This document shows positions 22,955 through 30,009 of a stretch of 64,000 nt of DNA, one piece after another. This stretch comes from a bacterium (GTDB lineage Bacteria > Actinomycetota > Acidimicrobiia > Acidimicrobiales > CATQHL01), in NCBI GenBank assembly GCA_028824415.1, contig JAPPDX010000104.1, positions 18,058-82,057 of the forward strand, read 5' to 3'. The notes below the pieces were generated by a model. The model searched no databases. It was not told the DNA's origin and was given only the letters and a program-made list of their open reading frames with translations. Position 1 is the first letter of the stretch, and every line of letters starts with the position of its first letter. Both the position numbers and the translations under genes were made by a program.

Positions 22955-23089
22955 TTGTTCGGGAGTCTATCGGACCGATCCGGACAGTGGCAAACGTCAA
23001 ATGGCATCTGACCTGGACAAATATGGAATCTCTCGGACAGCGTCGGACGGCGGCAGACCCCGAATCGGTTTCCCCCTCCGACACCCCAC
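22955..23089. other. Presumed integration junction next to integrase
   Basis: 135 bases between the integrase start and the metallophosphoesterase gene. Several copies of the short word TCGGAC/CGGAC occur (around 22971-22984 and 23034-23047), which could be integrase arm sites. The stretch is locally AT-richer than its surroundings. No tRNA was recognised and no matching direct repeat was found elsewhere in the window. Confidence 0.3.
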
Positions 23090-24007
23090 ATGAGTGAGGA
23101 GGCGTTCCTGGGTGGCCGGTGGCGGCCGGCGAGCGCCTGGGAGGAGGATCCCGCCGTCGCCGACGGCGCCGTGAAGCGGGTCCTTGTGCTCGGCGATGTC
23201 CACAACCGCGACGGTGTGCTCCGCGCCGCTCTGGACGTTGCCGAACGTGAACGCTGTGATGCGGTGGTCTCCGTCGGCGACTTCTGGCTGCAGGACTGCT
23301 CCTGGGGTGCCCGGCCGCGGACGCACACGGCCGGCCGGCCGTCACACTCGTGGACGCCCCTGATGCGGCTGGCCATGGCTGCGCCGCTGCCGATCATCGT
23401 GATCGACGGCAACCACGAGGCCTGGCCCTGCCTCGTGGACTACGCGCAGCGCCCCGATGTCGCCCGGGCGCGGGCGGCCGGGCGGCCCATGCACCTCGGC
23501 GGGACGCTGTGGTGGGCCGACCGGGGGAGCACCTGGACCTGGAGCGGGCGCCGCTGCGGCGCCCTCGGCGGCGCGGTCAGCCCTGACAAGTTCATCACGA
23601 AGCTTGCGCCACACCGGTGGCCCGACCACGAGGCGCCCACCCGGGACGACCTGCGCCGGCTGCTGGCCAACGCGCCCGAAGGCCTGGATGTGCTGTTCTG
23701 CCACGACGCGCCCGCCGCTGTGGCCGGCCTGAAAGGGTTGCCGAAGACGCTGATCCCGGACTGGATCCTGGCGGAGTGCAGGGAGGTGCGGGGCCTCCTG
23801 CAGGACGCCGTCGAGCGAACCAGGCCCCAAGTGGTGTGCCACGGCCACTGGCACCAGACCAACCACGAATGCATCCGTGGCGGCGACACCGAGGTGTTCG
23901 GTCTGAACCGCGACGGCAAAGCCGGTTCAGCCGCCGTGCTCGACCTCGGCTCGGCGAGACCTGCGAGCCTGGCGCCGACTACGGTCCCGGCCGCTCGAAT
24001 CACTTGA
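23090..24007 (+). CDS. Metallophosphoesterase (calcineurin-like)
   Basis: 305 residues. The calcineurin-like metal ligands appear in order: LVLGDVHN (about residues 31-38), VSVGDFW (about 61-67), VIDGNHEAW (about 102-110), LFCHDAP (about 200-206) and VCHGHWHQ (about 248-255). These bind two metal ions and hydrolyse phosphomono- or diesters; the substrate cannot be told. The protein has no signal peptide and should be cytoplasmic. The ATG at 23090 lacks a Shine-Dalgarno, and a GTG at 23171 (VKRVLVLGDVHN) is an alternative start. It lies 10 bases before the dehydrogenase gene, so the two may be co-transcribed. It is the first gene outside the defence island. Confidence 0.88.
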   Translation: MSEEAFLGGRWRPASAWEEDPAVADGAVKRVLVLGDVHNRDGVLRAALDVAERERCDAVVSVGDFWLQDCSWGARPRTHTAGRPSHSWTPLMRLAMAAPLPIIVIDGNHEAWPCLVDYAQRPDVARARAAGRPMHLGGTLWWADRGSTWTWSGRRCGALGGAVSPDKFITKLAPHRWPDHEAPTRDDLRRLLANAPEGLDVLFCHDAPAAVAGLKGLPKTLIPDWILAECREVRGLLQDAVERTRPQVVCHGHWHQTNHECIRGGDTEVFGLNRDGKAGSAAVLDLGSARPASLAPTTVPAARIT

Positions 24008-24017
24008 GGAGACATCA

Positions 24018-24977
24018 ATGGCGAATCCGGTCGTGGCCGTCACCGATCACCCTTTCCCTGATCTCGAACCGACGCGAGAGGTGCTCGCTCCCTTGGGCGT
24101 CGAGATCCGGATGTCCGCCTCGGTCGGTGCGGCCGACGTCCTCGCCGTGGCGCAGCAGGCCGATGCGGTTATCAACACCTACGCCCAGCTTCCCGCCGAG
24201 CTGATCGACCGCCTCGAGCGTTGCCGGATCATCGCCCGCACGGGCATCGGGATTGACACTGTGGACCTGGCGGCCGCGACCGCCAGGGGCATCGTCGTCA
24301 CCAATGTCCCGGAGTACTGCGAGGACGAGGTCTCCGATCACGCCATGGCGCTCATGCTGGCGCTGGCCCGCAACGTGACGCGGGGCAACACGCTGGTGCA
24401 CGGCGGCGGCTGGAACCTCGCCGAGGTCAAGCCGATCCACCGGGTACGGGGACGCATCGTGGGCCTCGTGGGCTTCGGCAAGATCGCCCGGCTCGTGGCC
24501 GCCAAGGCGCAGCCCTTCGGGTTGGCCGTGCTGGCGTTCGACCCGTACGTGGATCCCGCCGATGCCGTCGCCCTCGGTGTGGAGTTGGTGTCCTTCGAGG
24601 AGTTGCTGGCGCGCTCGGACTTCGTGTCGGTCCACGCACCCCTTACTCCGGAGACCCGTCACATGATCGGCGCCGAGGCGCTGGCGATGATGCGTCCGGA
24701 GGCCGTGGTCGTGAACACCGCCCGGGGCGGGCTGGTGGACGTCGCCGCGCTGGCGGAGGCGCTGGACCGCGGGGCCATCGCCGGGGCCGGGCTCGACGTG
24801 CTGCCCGACGAGCCGCCCGCCGCCGACCTGCCGCTCTACGGCCGGGCGAACGTGATCCTCACGCCGCACACCGCCTTCTATTCCGAGGAGTCGGTGCTGG
24901 ATCTCCAGGTCAAGGCCGCCCAGCAGGTGGCGCTGGTGCTGTCGGGCCAGGAGCCGGTCTACCCGGTCAACCTTTAG
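24018..24977 (+). CDS. D-isomer-specific 2-hydroxyacid dehydrogenase (CtBP/SerA-like)
   Basis: 319 residues, GAGGAG six bases before the ATG. The split catalytic domain surrounds a Rossmann fold with GLVGFGKIARLVAAKA (about residues 150-165) and Asp in FDPYVDP for NAD selectivity. Catalytic residues are visible: Arg in IIARTGIG (about 75), Glu in VLPDEPP (about 264) and His in LTPHTAF (about 283). These enzymes oxidise D-2-hydroxy acids or reduce 2-oxo acids. The wording resembles C-terminal-binding-protein-type dehydrogenases often found next to catabolic genes rather than SerA itself, and there is no ACT domain. Its end overlaps the convergent ABC permease gene by four bases. Confidence 0.9.
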   Translation: MANPVVAVTDHPFPDLEPTREVLAPLGVEIRMSASVGAADVLAVAQQADAVINTYAQLPAELIDRLERCRIIARTGIGIDTVDLAAATARGIVVTNVPEYCEDEVSDHAMALMLALARNVTRGNTLVHGGGWNLAEVKPIHRVRGRIVGLVGFGKIARLVAAKAQPFGLAVLAFDPYVDPADAVALGVELVSFEELLARSDFVSVHAPLTPETRHMIGAEALAMMRPEAVVVNTARGGLVDVAALAEALDRGAIAGAGLDVLPDEPPAADLPLYGRANVILTPHTAFYSEESVLDLQVKAAQQVALVLSGQEPVYPVNL

Positions 24978-25930
24978 AGCGAGATGACCTGGCCGCCCTC
25001 CTGGGTGGTCTGCCAGCGCAGCGACTTGCGCTCCACGAAGCCGATCCCGCCGTTCATGATCAGCGCGATCAGGGCCAGGATGAACACGATGGCGAAGGTG
25101 TCGCCGTAGGAGAGCTGGTTGGCCGCGGTGATGAGCCGCTGACCGAGGCCCCGCTTGGCTGAGAAGATCTCGCCGAACACCACCGCCAGCACCGAGATCA
25201 CCGCCGACAGCCGCAGCGCGCCGAACACGGCCGGCGTGATGCCGGGCAGGGTGACCTTCATGAAGCGCTGTCGCTGGGACGCGCCCATGGTCCGGGACAC
25301 CAGGTCCAGGTCGGGATCCACCAGCGCCACAGCGGACTGGGTGGGCACCTCCACGATGAAGAACACGATGAGCACCGCCAGGACCACCTTGGACATCTCG
25401 CCGACCCCGTAGATGATGAGGATCAGCGGTAGGAAGGCGATCTTGGGCATGGCGTTGACGATGACGACGAACGGTCCCAATGTTCTCGCCGCCCTCTGGA
25501 AGCGACCCAGGACGATGCCGACGATGAGCCCCAGGAGCGAGCCGAGCACGAAGCCGATCAACGCCTCCTTCACCGTGACCCAGAGATCCTGCCAGAAGAG
25601 CTGCTCGTGGTAGATCTCGGTGAAGTAGACCCACGTCTCGTACGGGCTGGCCCGGAACGTCTCGGGCACGTTCGGGAACGGCTTCACGCCGAACACCGAG
25701 AACGAGTCCCAGCCGTTCCAGAGCACCTCGGACCACCAGAGCCACCAGAGCAGGAACAGGATCCCGATCCGAAGCAACTGGACCGGCACGTCGATGCGCC
25801 GCAGCCAGTACCTCCAAGTGGGCTCGTGGGGGATCAGTGCCTCCACTTCGGTCTGGGTGAGCGCGTCGGCCAACCTCGTGCCCTCGGCCATGTCGGCCTC
25901 CCGCGGCTCGTCGCCGTCAGACGATCTCAC
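24974..25930 (-). CDS. ABC transporter permease, SsuC/TauC type
   Basis: 318 residues with about six membrane helices (for example LLRIGILFLLWWLWW, EALIGFVLGSLLGLIVGIVLG, VVLAVLIVFFIVEV, LSAVISVLAVVFGEIF, FAIVFILALIALIMNGGIGF). The cytoplasmic coupling loop reads LVSRTMGASQRQRFMKVTLPGITPAVFGALR, the EAA-type motif of BPD_transp_1 permeases for nitrate, sulfonate or taurine. The GTG at 25930 lies inside the end of the ATPase gene with GGAGGAG seven bases upstream; an ATG at 25891 with GGGAGG is the alternative. Third gene of a binding protein, ATPase, permease operon. The substrate is not evident; family members import sulfonates, taurine, thiamine precursors or aromatic acids. Confidence 0.92.
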   Translation of the reverse strand: MRSSDGDEPREADMAEGTRLADALTQTEVEALIPHEPTWRYWLRRIDVPVQLLRIGILFLLWWLWWSEVLWNGWDSFSVFGVKPFPNVPETFRASPYETWVYFTEIYHEQLFWQDLWVTVKEALIGFVLGSLLGLIVGIVLGRFQRAARTLGPFVVIVNAMPKIAFLPLILIIYGVGEMSKVVLAVLIVFFIVEVPTQSAVALVDPDLDLVSRTMGASQRQRFMKVTLPGITPAVFGALRLSAVISVLAVVFGEIFSAKRGLGQRLITAANQLSYGDTFAIVFILALIALIMNGGIGFVERKSLRWQTTQEGGQVISL

Positions 25931-26693
25931 CGCGCAGCTCCTCCCAGATCTTGTGCTCGGTGTCCCGGAAGTCCGGGTCGAAGCGGAGTTCGTCGATCTC
26001 CCGCGGGCGGGGCAGATCCACGATGGTGTCGGACTTGATGCGCCCGGGACGGGCGGTCATGACGATGACCCGGTCGGCCAGCAGCACCGCCTCCTCCAGG
26101 TCGTGGGTGACGAAGATGACCGTCTTGTGGGTCTCGTACCAGAGTTCCAGGAACTCGGCCTGCACGGTGAGGCGGGTCTGGGCGTCGAGGGCGCCGAAGG
26201 GCTCGTCCATGAGCCACAGGTCGGGGCTGATGGCCAGCGTGCGGGCGATGGCCACCCGCTGGCGCATGCCCTGGCTGAGCTGGGAGGGGTAGGAGTCGGC
26301 GAAGCCGTCGAGTCGCAGCTTGGCCAGCAGCTCCATGGCCTGCCGGCGCCGCTCCGCCTTGGGCACCTTGCGGAACTCGAGCCCCAGCTCCACGTTCCTG
26401 CGGGCTGTGCGCCACGGGCTCAGGCCGGAGCGGGCGAGCATGTAGCCGATGTCCTGGCTGGGGCCGTCGACCTCCTGTCCGTGGCGGAGCACCGAGCCCC
26501 GGGTGGGGTTGAGGATCCCGGCCAGCATGTTCAGGATCGTCGTCTTGCCGCAGCCGCTGGGCCCCACGACGGCCACGAACTGGCCCGGCGGGATGGCGAC
26601 ATCGATGTCCTGGACGGCGAGCACCGGCTCATCGTCGGGGCGGTCGCCGCCGAAGATGAGCGTGACGTCCTTCAGTTCTACGGCCGGCTGCAC
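25917..26693 (-). CDS. ABC transporter ATP-binding protein, SsuB/TauB type
   Basis: 258 residues, GTG start at 26693 behind TAGGGG. The complete nucleotide-binding domain shows Walker A VGPSGCGKTT (about residues 43-52), Q-loop near GYMLARSGLSPW, signature LSQGMRQRVAIAR (about 138-150), Walker B LWLMDEPFGALD (about 158-169) and the switch His in FVTHDLEEA (about 195-203). It would power import through the downstream permease. It follows the binding-protein gene by 77 bases and overlaps the permease start by 14 bases. The domain is canonical, with no odd features. Confidence 0.95.
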   Translation of the reverse strand: MQPAVELKDVTLIFGGDRPDDEPVLAVQDIDVAIPPGQFVAVVGPSGCGKTTILNMLAGILNPTRGSVLRHGQEVDGPSQDIGYMLARSGLSPWRTARRNVELGLEFRKVPKAERRRQAMELLAKLRLDGFADSYPSQLSQGMRQRVAIARTLAISPDLWLMDEPFGALDAQTRLTVQAEFLELWYETHKTVIFVTHDLEEAVLLADRVIVMTARPGRIKSDTIVDLPRPREIDELRFDPDFRDTEHKIWEELRGEIV

Positions 26694-26770
26694 AGAACCC
26701 CTAGGTTGTCAGACTCGCGCCGGTCGGGCGACTCGGTCGAGCCGCCCGACCGGGCAGAGTTCCAGGTTGG

Positions 26771-28951
26771 TTACGGGGTGACGGCGAAGTCGTCGAAGTC
26801 TTGGGCTTCTTCGAGAATGCCGCGTCCCACGGCGTAGTTCACGTTGTTGCCGAGCCGCCTGGGGTCGGGGCGCCCGTTGAGGGAGAAGCTGCCGATGTTG
26901 CTGGCCAGGACGACCTCGGCGACCGAGCGGTCCAGGCCCAGGAAGCTCTCCATGAGGTCCAGGACCTCGGGATGGTTGGCCGGGTTGCGCATCCAGTCCA
27001 TGGCGTCACGGACCGAGCGGGCGTAGATGGCCACCGTGTTGGGGTTGTTCTGGAAGAACTCCCGGCTGGTGGTGTTCACCGCTGAGGGCCAGTCCAACTC
27101 GGTGGGGCCTTGGCCGGTGCGCAATGTGAACGGCGAGTAGCCGATCCCGTCGATGACCGCCTGGCTCAAACCGGGCTCGAAGGTGATGGCCCAGTCCACC
27201 TCGCCCGAGGACAGTGCGGCCAGCGTGGTGCCGGCCAGTCCGGTGGCGATGTAGGTGGCGCCGTCGGGATCGAATCCGGCGGAGTCGTACAACTGGCGGG
27301 CGATCTGCTCGGCGGCGGCGCCACGAGCCACCACGCCCACACTGGTGCCCTCGAGGGCGGCCATGGTGCACTGCCAGTCGCCCTGCTCGCAGTCGATGGG
27401 ACCGAAGTTCTCGCTGATGATGATGTCGAAGAAGTGCGTGTCCTGGATCTGCTGGAACAGCACCACGTCGAAGCCGGCGTTGCGGATGCCCAACATGTTG
27501 TCCGGCGTGTTGATCGAGAAGTTCACCTCGCCGGCGATCAACGCCGCGGCGTTGGCCGGGCCCGAGTGGCACTGCACGAACTCGCCGGTCACGCCCCGGT
27601 CGGCGAGGAAGCCCTTCTCCACCGCCACGTGCACGGTCAGGCCGTTGAACGAGGGCGCCTGGCAGATCAGGATGTGATCGCTCTCCGCCACCAACTCCTC
27701 CGGCAGGATGGCTTCGATGTCCGGACCGACCGCGTAGGAGCCGAACTCGAAGACCGAGGCGATGCGGTTGTTGTCGAAGGCGAACTGGGCGTTGTTTCGG
27801 AGCCGATCGGGGTCGAGCTGGCCGGTGTGCGTGTAGCTGCCCACGTTGTTGTCGAGGATTCCCTCGGCGATCGCACCCTCCACACCCAGGAACTCGTTCA
27901 TCCCGGCGAGGACCTCGGCGCGGTTCGCCGGATCGCGGATCCAGTCGATGGCTTCGACCAGCGCCTCGCGGTAGTGGAGCACGGCGTTGGGGTTCTCGTT
28001 CCAGAACGCCCGCGAGGTCGTCATCACCAGCGACGGCCAGTCCAGCGACGACGGACCCTCGCCGTCACGCAGGGCGAAGGGGATGTAGCCGATGCCGTCG
28101 ACCACCGCGGTGGTGAGCCCGGGCTCGAAGGTGATGGCCCAGTCCACCTCGTCGGAGGACAGCGCAGCCAGCGTGGTGCCCGCCAAGCCGGTGGCGATGT
28201 ACGTGGAGCCGTCGGGATCCAGCCCGGCGCTCCGCAGGAGGTCCCTGGCGATCAGCTCGGCAGCGGCGCCGCGTGCCACCACGCCGACCCTCAGGCCGTC
28301 GAGGGCTTCCATGGTGCACTGCCAGTCGCCCTGGTCGCAGTCGACCGGGCCGAAGTTGTTGCTGATCACGATGTCGAAGAAGTGGGTGTCGAAGACCTGG
28401 CCGAACATGACCACGTCGAAGTCCGCGGCCCGTATCCCCAGCATGTTGTCGGGCGTGTTGTTCACCACGTCGACCTGGCGGGAGATCAGCGCGGCGGCGT
28501 TGGCCGGTCCGGAGTGACAGGCGACCGCCTCACCGGTGATGCCTCGAGCCTCGAGGATGCCCTGGCTCCGGAGCACGTAGTCGGGGAACGATCCGAACGA
28601 CGGGGCCGAGCAGATTCGGAGCAGGTCCACCTCCGGCGGGCCGATCACCATCGGCTCGGCTGCGTCGGCGGCGGTGGCTTCGGGTTCGTCGGCGTCCGCG
28701 GGTGCGGCGTCGTCCATGTCCTCGGCCGGTGCGGCGTCGTCCATGTCCTCGGCCGGTGCGGCGTCGTCCATGTCGTCAGCCGGTGCGGCGTCGTCCATGT
28801 CCTCGGCGTCGTCCATGTCGTCAGCGGCTGCCGGAGCCGGTGACGGATCAGGCGCCGACGGCTCGTCGTCGTCACCGGCACAGGCTGCGGCCAGCAGCGA
28901 GAACGCCAGCAGAATCCCGACGAGTCCGAACAATCGCGATCGTGTCCTCAT
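26771..28951 (-). CDS. ABC substrate-binding lipoprotein with tandem-duplicated NMT1/SsuA-like domains
   Basis: About 726 residues from the ATG at 28951 (GAGGGG six bases upstream). A lipoprotein signal (LLAFSLLAAACAGDDDE) anchors it outside the cell. An acidic linker of 9-residue repeats (DDAAPAEDM) follows, then two homologous SsuA/NMT1-type binding domains, about residues 105-420 and 425-726. Both contain CHSGPANAAALI, NTPDNMLGIR, THFFDI, GDWQCTM, GVVARGAAAE, TYIATGLAGTTLAALSS and DWAITFEPGL. A normal binding protein of this family has only one such domain of about 320 residues. It is the first gene of the importer operon. The substrate is unknown; the family includes sulfonate, taurine and pyrimidine-precursor binders. 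Confidence 0.9.
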   Translation of the reverse strand: MRTRSRLFGLVGILLAFSLLAAACAGDDDEPSAPDPSPAPAAADDMDDAEDMDDAAPADDMDDAAPAEDMDDAAPAEDMDDAAPADADEPEATAADAAEPMVIGPPEVDLLRICSAPSFGSFPDYVLRSQGILEARGITGEAVACHSGPANAAALISRQVDVVNNTPDNMLGIRAADFDVVMFGQVFDTHFFDIVISNNFGPVDCDQGDWQCTMEALDGLRVGVVARGAAAELIARDLLRSAGLDPDGSTYIATGLAGTTLAALSSDEVDWAITFEPGLTTAVVDGIGYIPFALRDGEGPSSLDWPSLVMTTSRAFWNENPNAVLHYREALVEAIDWIRDPANRAEVLAGMNEFLGVEGAIAEGILDNNVGSYTHTGQLDPDRLRNNAQFAFDNNRIASVFEFGSYAVGPDIEAILPEELVAESDHILICQAPSFNGLTVHVAVEKGFLADRGVTGEFVQCHSGPANAAALIAGEVNFSINTPDNMLGIRNAGFDVVLFQQIQDTHFFDIIISENFGPIDCEQGDWQCTMAALEGTSVGVVARGAAAEQIARQLYDSAGFDPDGATYIATGLAGTTLAALSSGEVDWAITFEPGLSQAVIDGIGYSPFTLRTGQGPTELDWPSAVNTTSREFFQNNPNTVAIYARSVRDAMDWMRNPANHPEVLDLMESFLGLDRSVAEVVLASNIGSFSLNGRPDPRRLGNNVNYAVGRGILEEAQDFDDFAVTP
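28702..28806 (-). repeat. 27-bp tandem repeats in the binding-protein linker
   Basis: Three full copies and one partial copy of a 27-base unit (28702-28728, 28729-28755, 28756-28782, partial to about 28806) encode the acidic 9-residue repeat between the lipid anchor and the first binding domain. The copies are nearly identical, so copy number may vary between strains and set the tether length. Confidence 0.85.
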
Positions 28952-29055
28952 GTCAGTCCCCTCAACATCACTTTCGGACGCCCAGGTAGAGCGCCGTTGG
29001 GCGGATATCAAACTAACAGATGTTTGATGCCAGCGCACATCACCGCGACGTCCGG

Positions 29056-29829
29056 TCAGCCGGCGGCCCAGCCTCCGTCGACGGTGTGCCAGCCGCCGTT
29101 GATGTACGAGGCGTCGTCCGATGCCAGGAAGGTCACGAGGGCGACGACCTCCTCCGGAGTGCCCCGTCGCCCCATGGGGTTCCGCTCGTCGCTTCGCTTC
29201 AGGAACAGGTCCGGATCGTCCGGGAACTTGCCGGCCGCGATCGCCTCCAGCATGCGGCCCTCGACGGGCCCGGGACAGACTGCGTTCACCCGGATCCCGG
29301 CCGGCGCCAACTCGATGGCCGCGGTCTCGGTCATGCCGATCACCGCGTGCTTGCTGGCGCCGTAGGCGATCAGCTCCGGCGTGCCGCGCAACCCGGCGCC
29401 CGACGAGGCATTGACGATGGCGCCGCCGCCGCGGGACCGCATGGCGCCGGCGACGTGGCGCATGCCGAGCCAGACGCCCTTCACGTTCACGTCCATGACC
29501 CTGTCGAACGTCTCTTCGGGATAGTCCTCGAGCGGCGAGACGACCCCTTCGATGCCGGCGTTGTTGAACAGCACGTCCACGCCGCCGAACAGGTCGACGG
29601 CCGCCTGCACATAGGCCTCCACGTCGCCCGACTGCGTCACATCGGCCCGAACCGCATGGGCTCTCCCGCCGGCCGCCTGGACCGCGGCGACGGTTTCGGT
29701 CAGCGCGTCGGTGTCGGTGTCGACCGCCACGATCGCGGCGCCCTCATCGGCGAAGCGCACGGCCGCAGCCCGCCCGATGCCCCCGGCGGCCCCGGTCACA
29801 ATCACGACCTTGCCCTCGAACCGGTTCAT
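29056..29829 (-). CDS. SDR family oxidoreductase
   Basis: 257 residues of a classical short-chain dehydrogenase. The cofactor loop is VTGAAGGIGRAAAVRF (about residues 11-26), with Asp in VAVDTDTD suggesting NAD. NNAGIEG is the structural motif (about 88-94), the catalytic Ser lies in NASSGAGL (about 141-148) and the YGASK motif supplies Tyr and Lys (about 156-160). It ends with a usual C-terminal SYINGGWHTVDGGWAAG. AGGGG lies five bases before the ATG. It is upstream of the ABC importer operon on the same strand with a gap of 104 bases, and divergent from the sulfatase. The substrate cannot be told. Confidence 0.93.
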   Translation of the reverse strand: MNRFEGKVVIVTGAAGGIGRAAAVRFADEGAAIVAVDTDTDALTETVAAVQAAGGRAHAVRADVTQSGDVEAYVQAAVDLFGGVDVLFNNAGIEGVVSPLEDYPEETFDRVMDVNVKGVWLGMRHVAGAMRSRGGGAIVNASSGAGLRGTPELIAYGASKHAVIGMTETAAIELAPAGIRVNAVCPGPVEGRMLEAIAAGKFPDDPDLFLKRSDERNPMGRRGTPEEVVALVTFLASDDASYINGGWHTVDGGWAAG

Positions 29830-30009
29830 GGCTTCCCCTCTACGAGATCTCGCCCCGACTCACGGGGCTCGGGAGAATGTATGGCAATGTGACGCCGCTG
29901 CGCTCGCAGGCGACGGCGTTGTTGTCGGCGGGAGTAGGTTGCCGGGCCGACGGGTCCGGAGCCGGTCAGGCCACGGCGCCTTCACTTGCCAATCGACCAG
30001 GGGAGAGAC

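Noticed and set aside
24015..25817. Minus-strand open frame of 600 codons
   Set aside because: Shadow of the dehydrogenase and permease genes in a high-GC region, no motif.
27110..28843. Plus-strand open frame of 577 codons
   Set aside because: Antisense of the tandem binding-protein gene, with repeats mirroring that gene's duplication; no start signal.
28645..28989. Pro/Arg-rich frames over the 27-bp repeat
   Set aside because: Alternative-frame readings of the linker repeat in the binding-protein gene.
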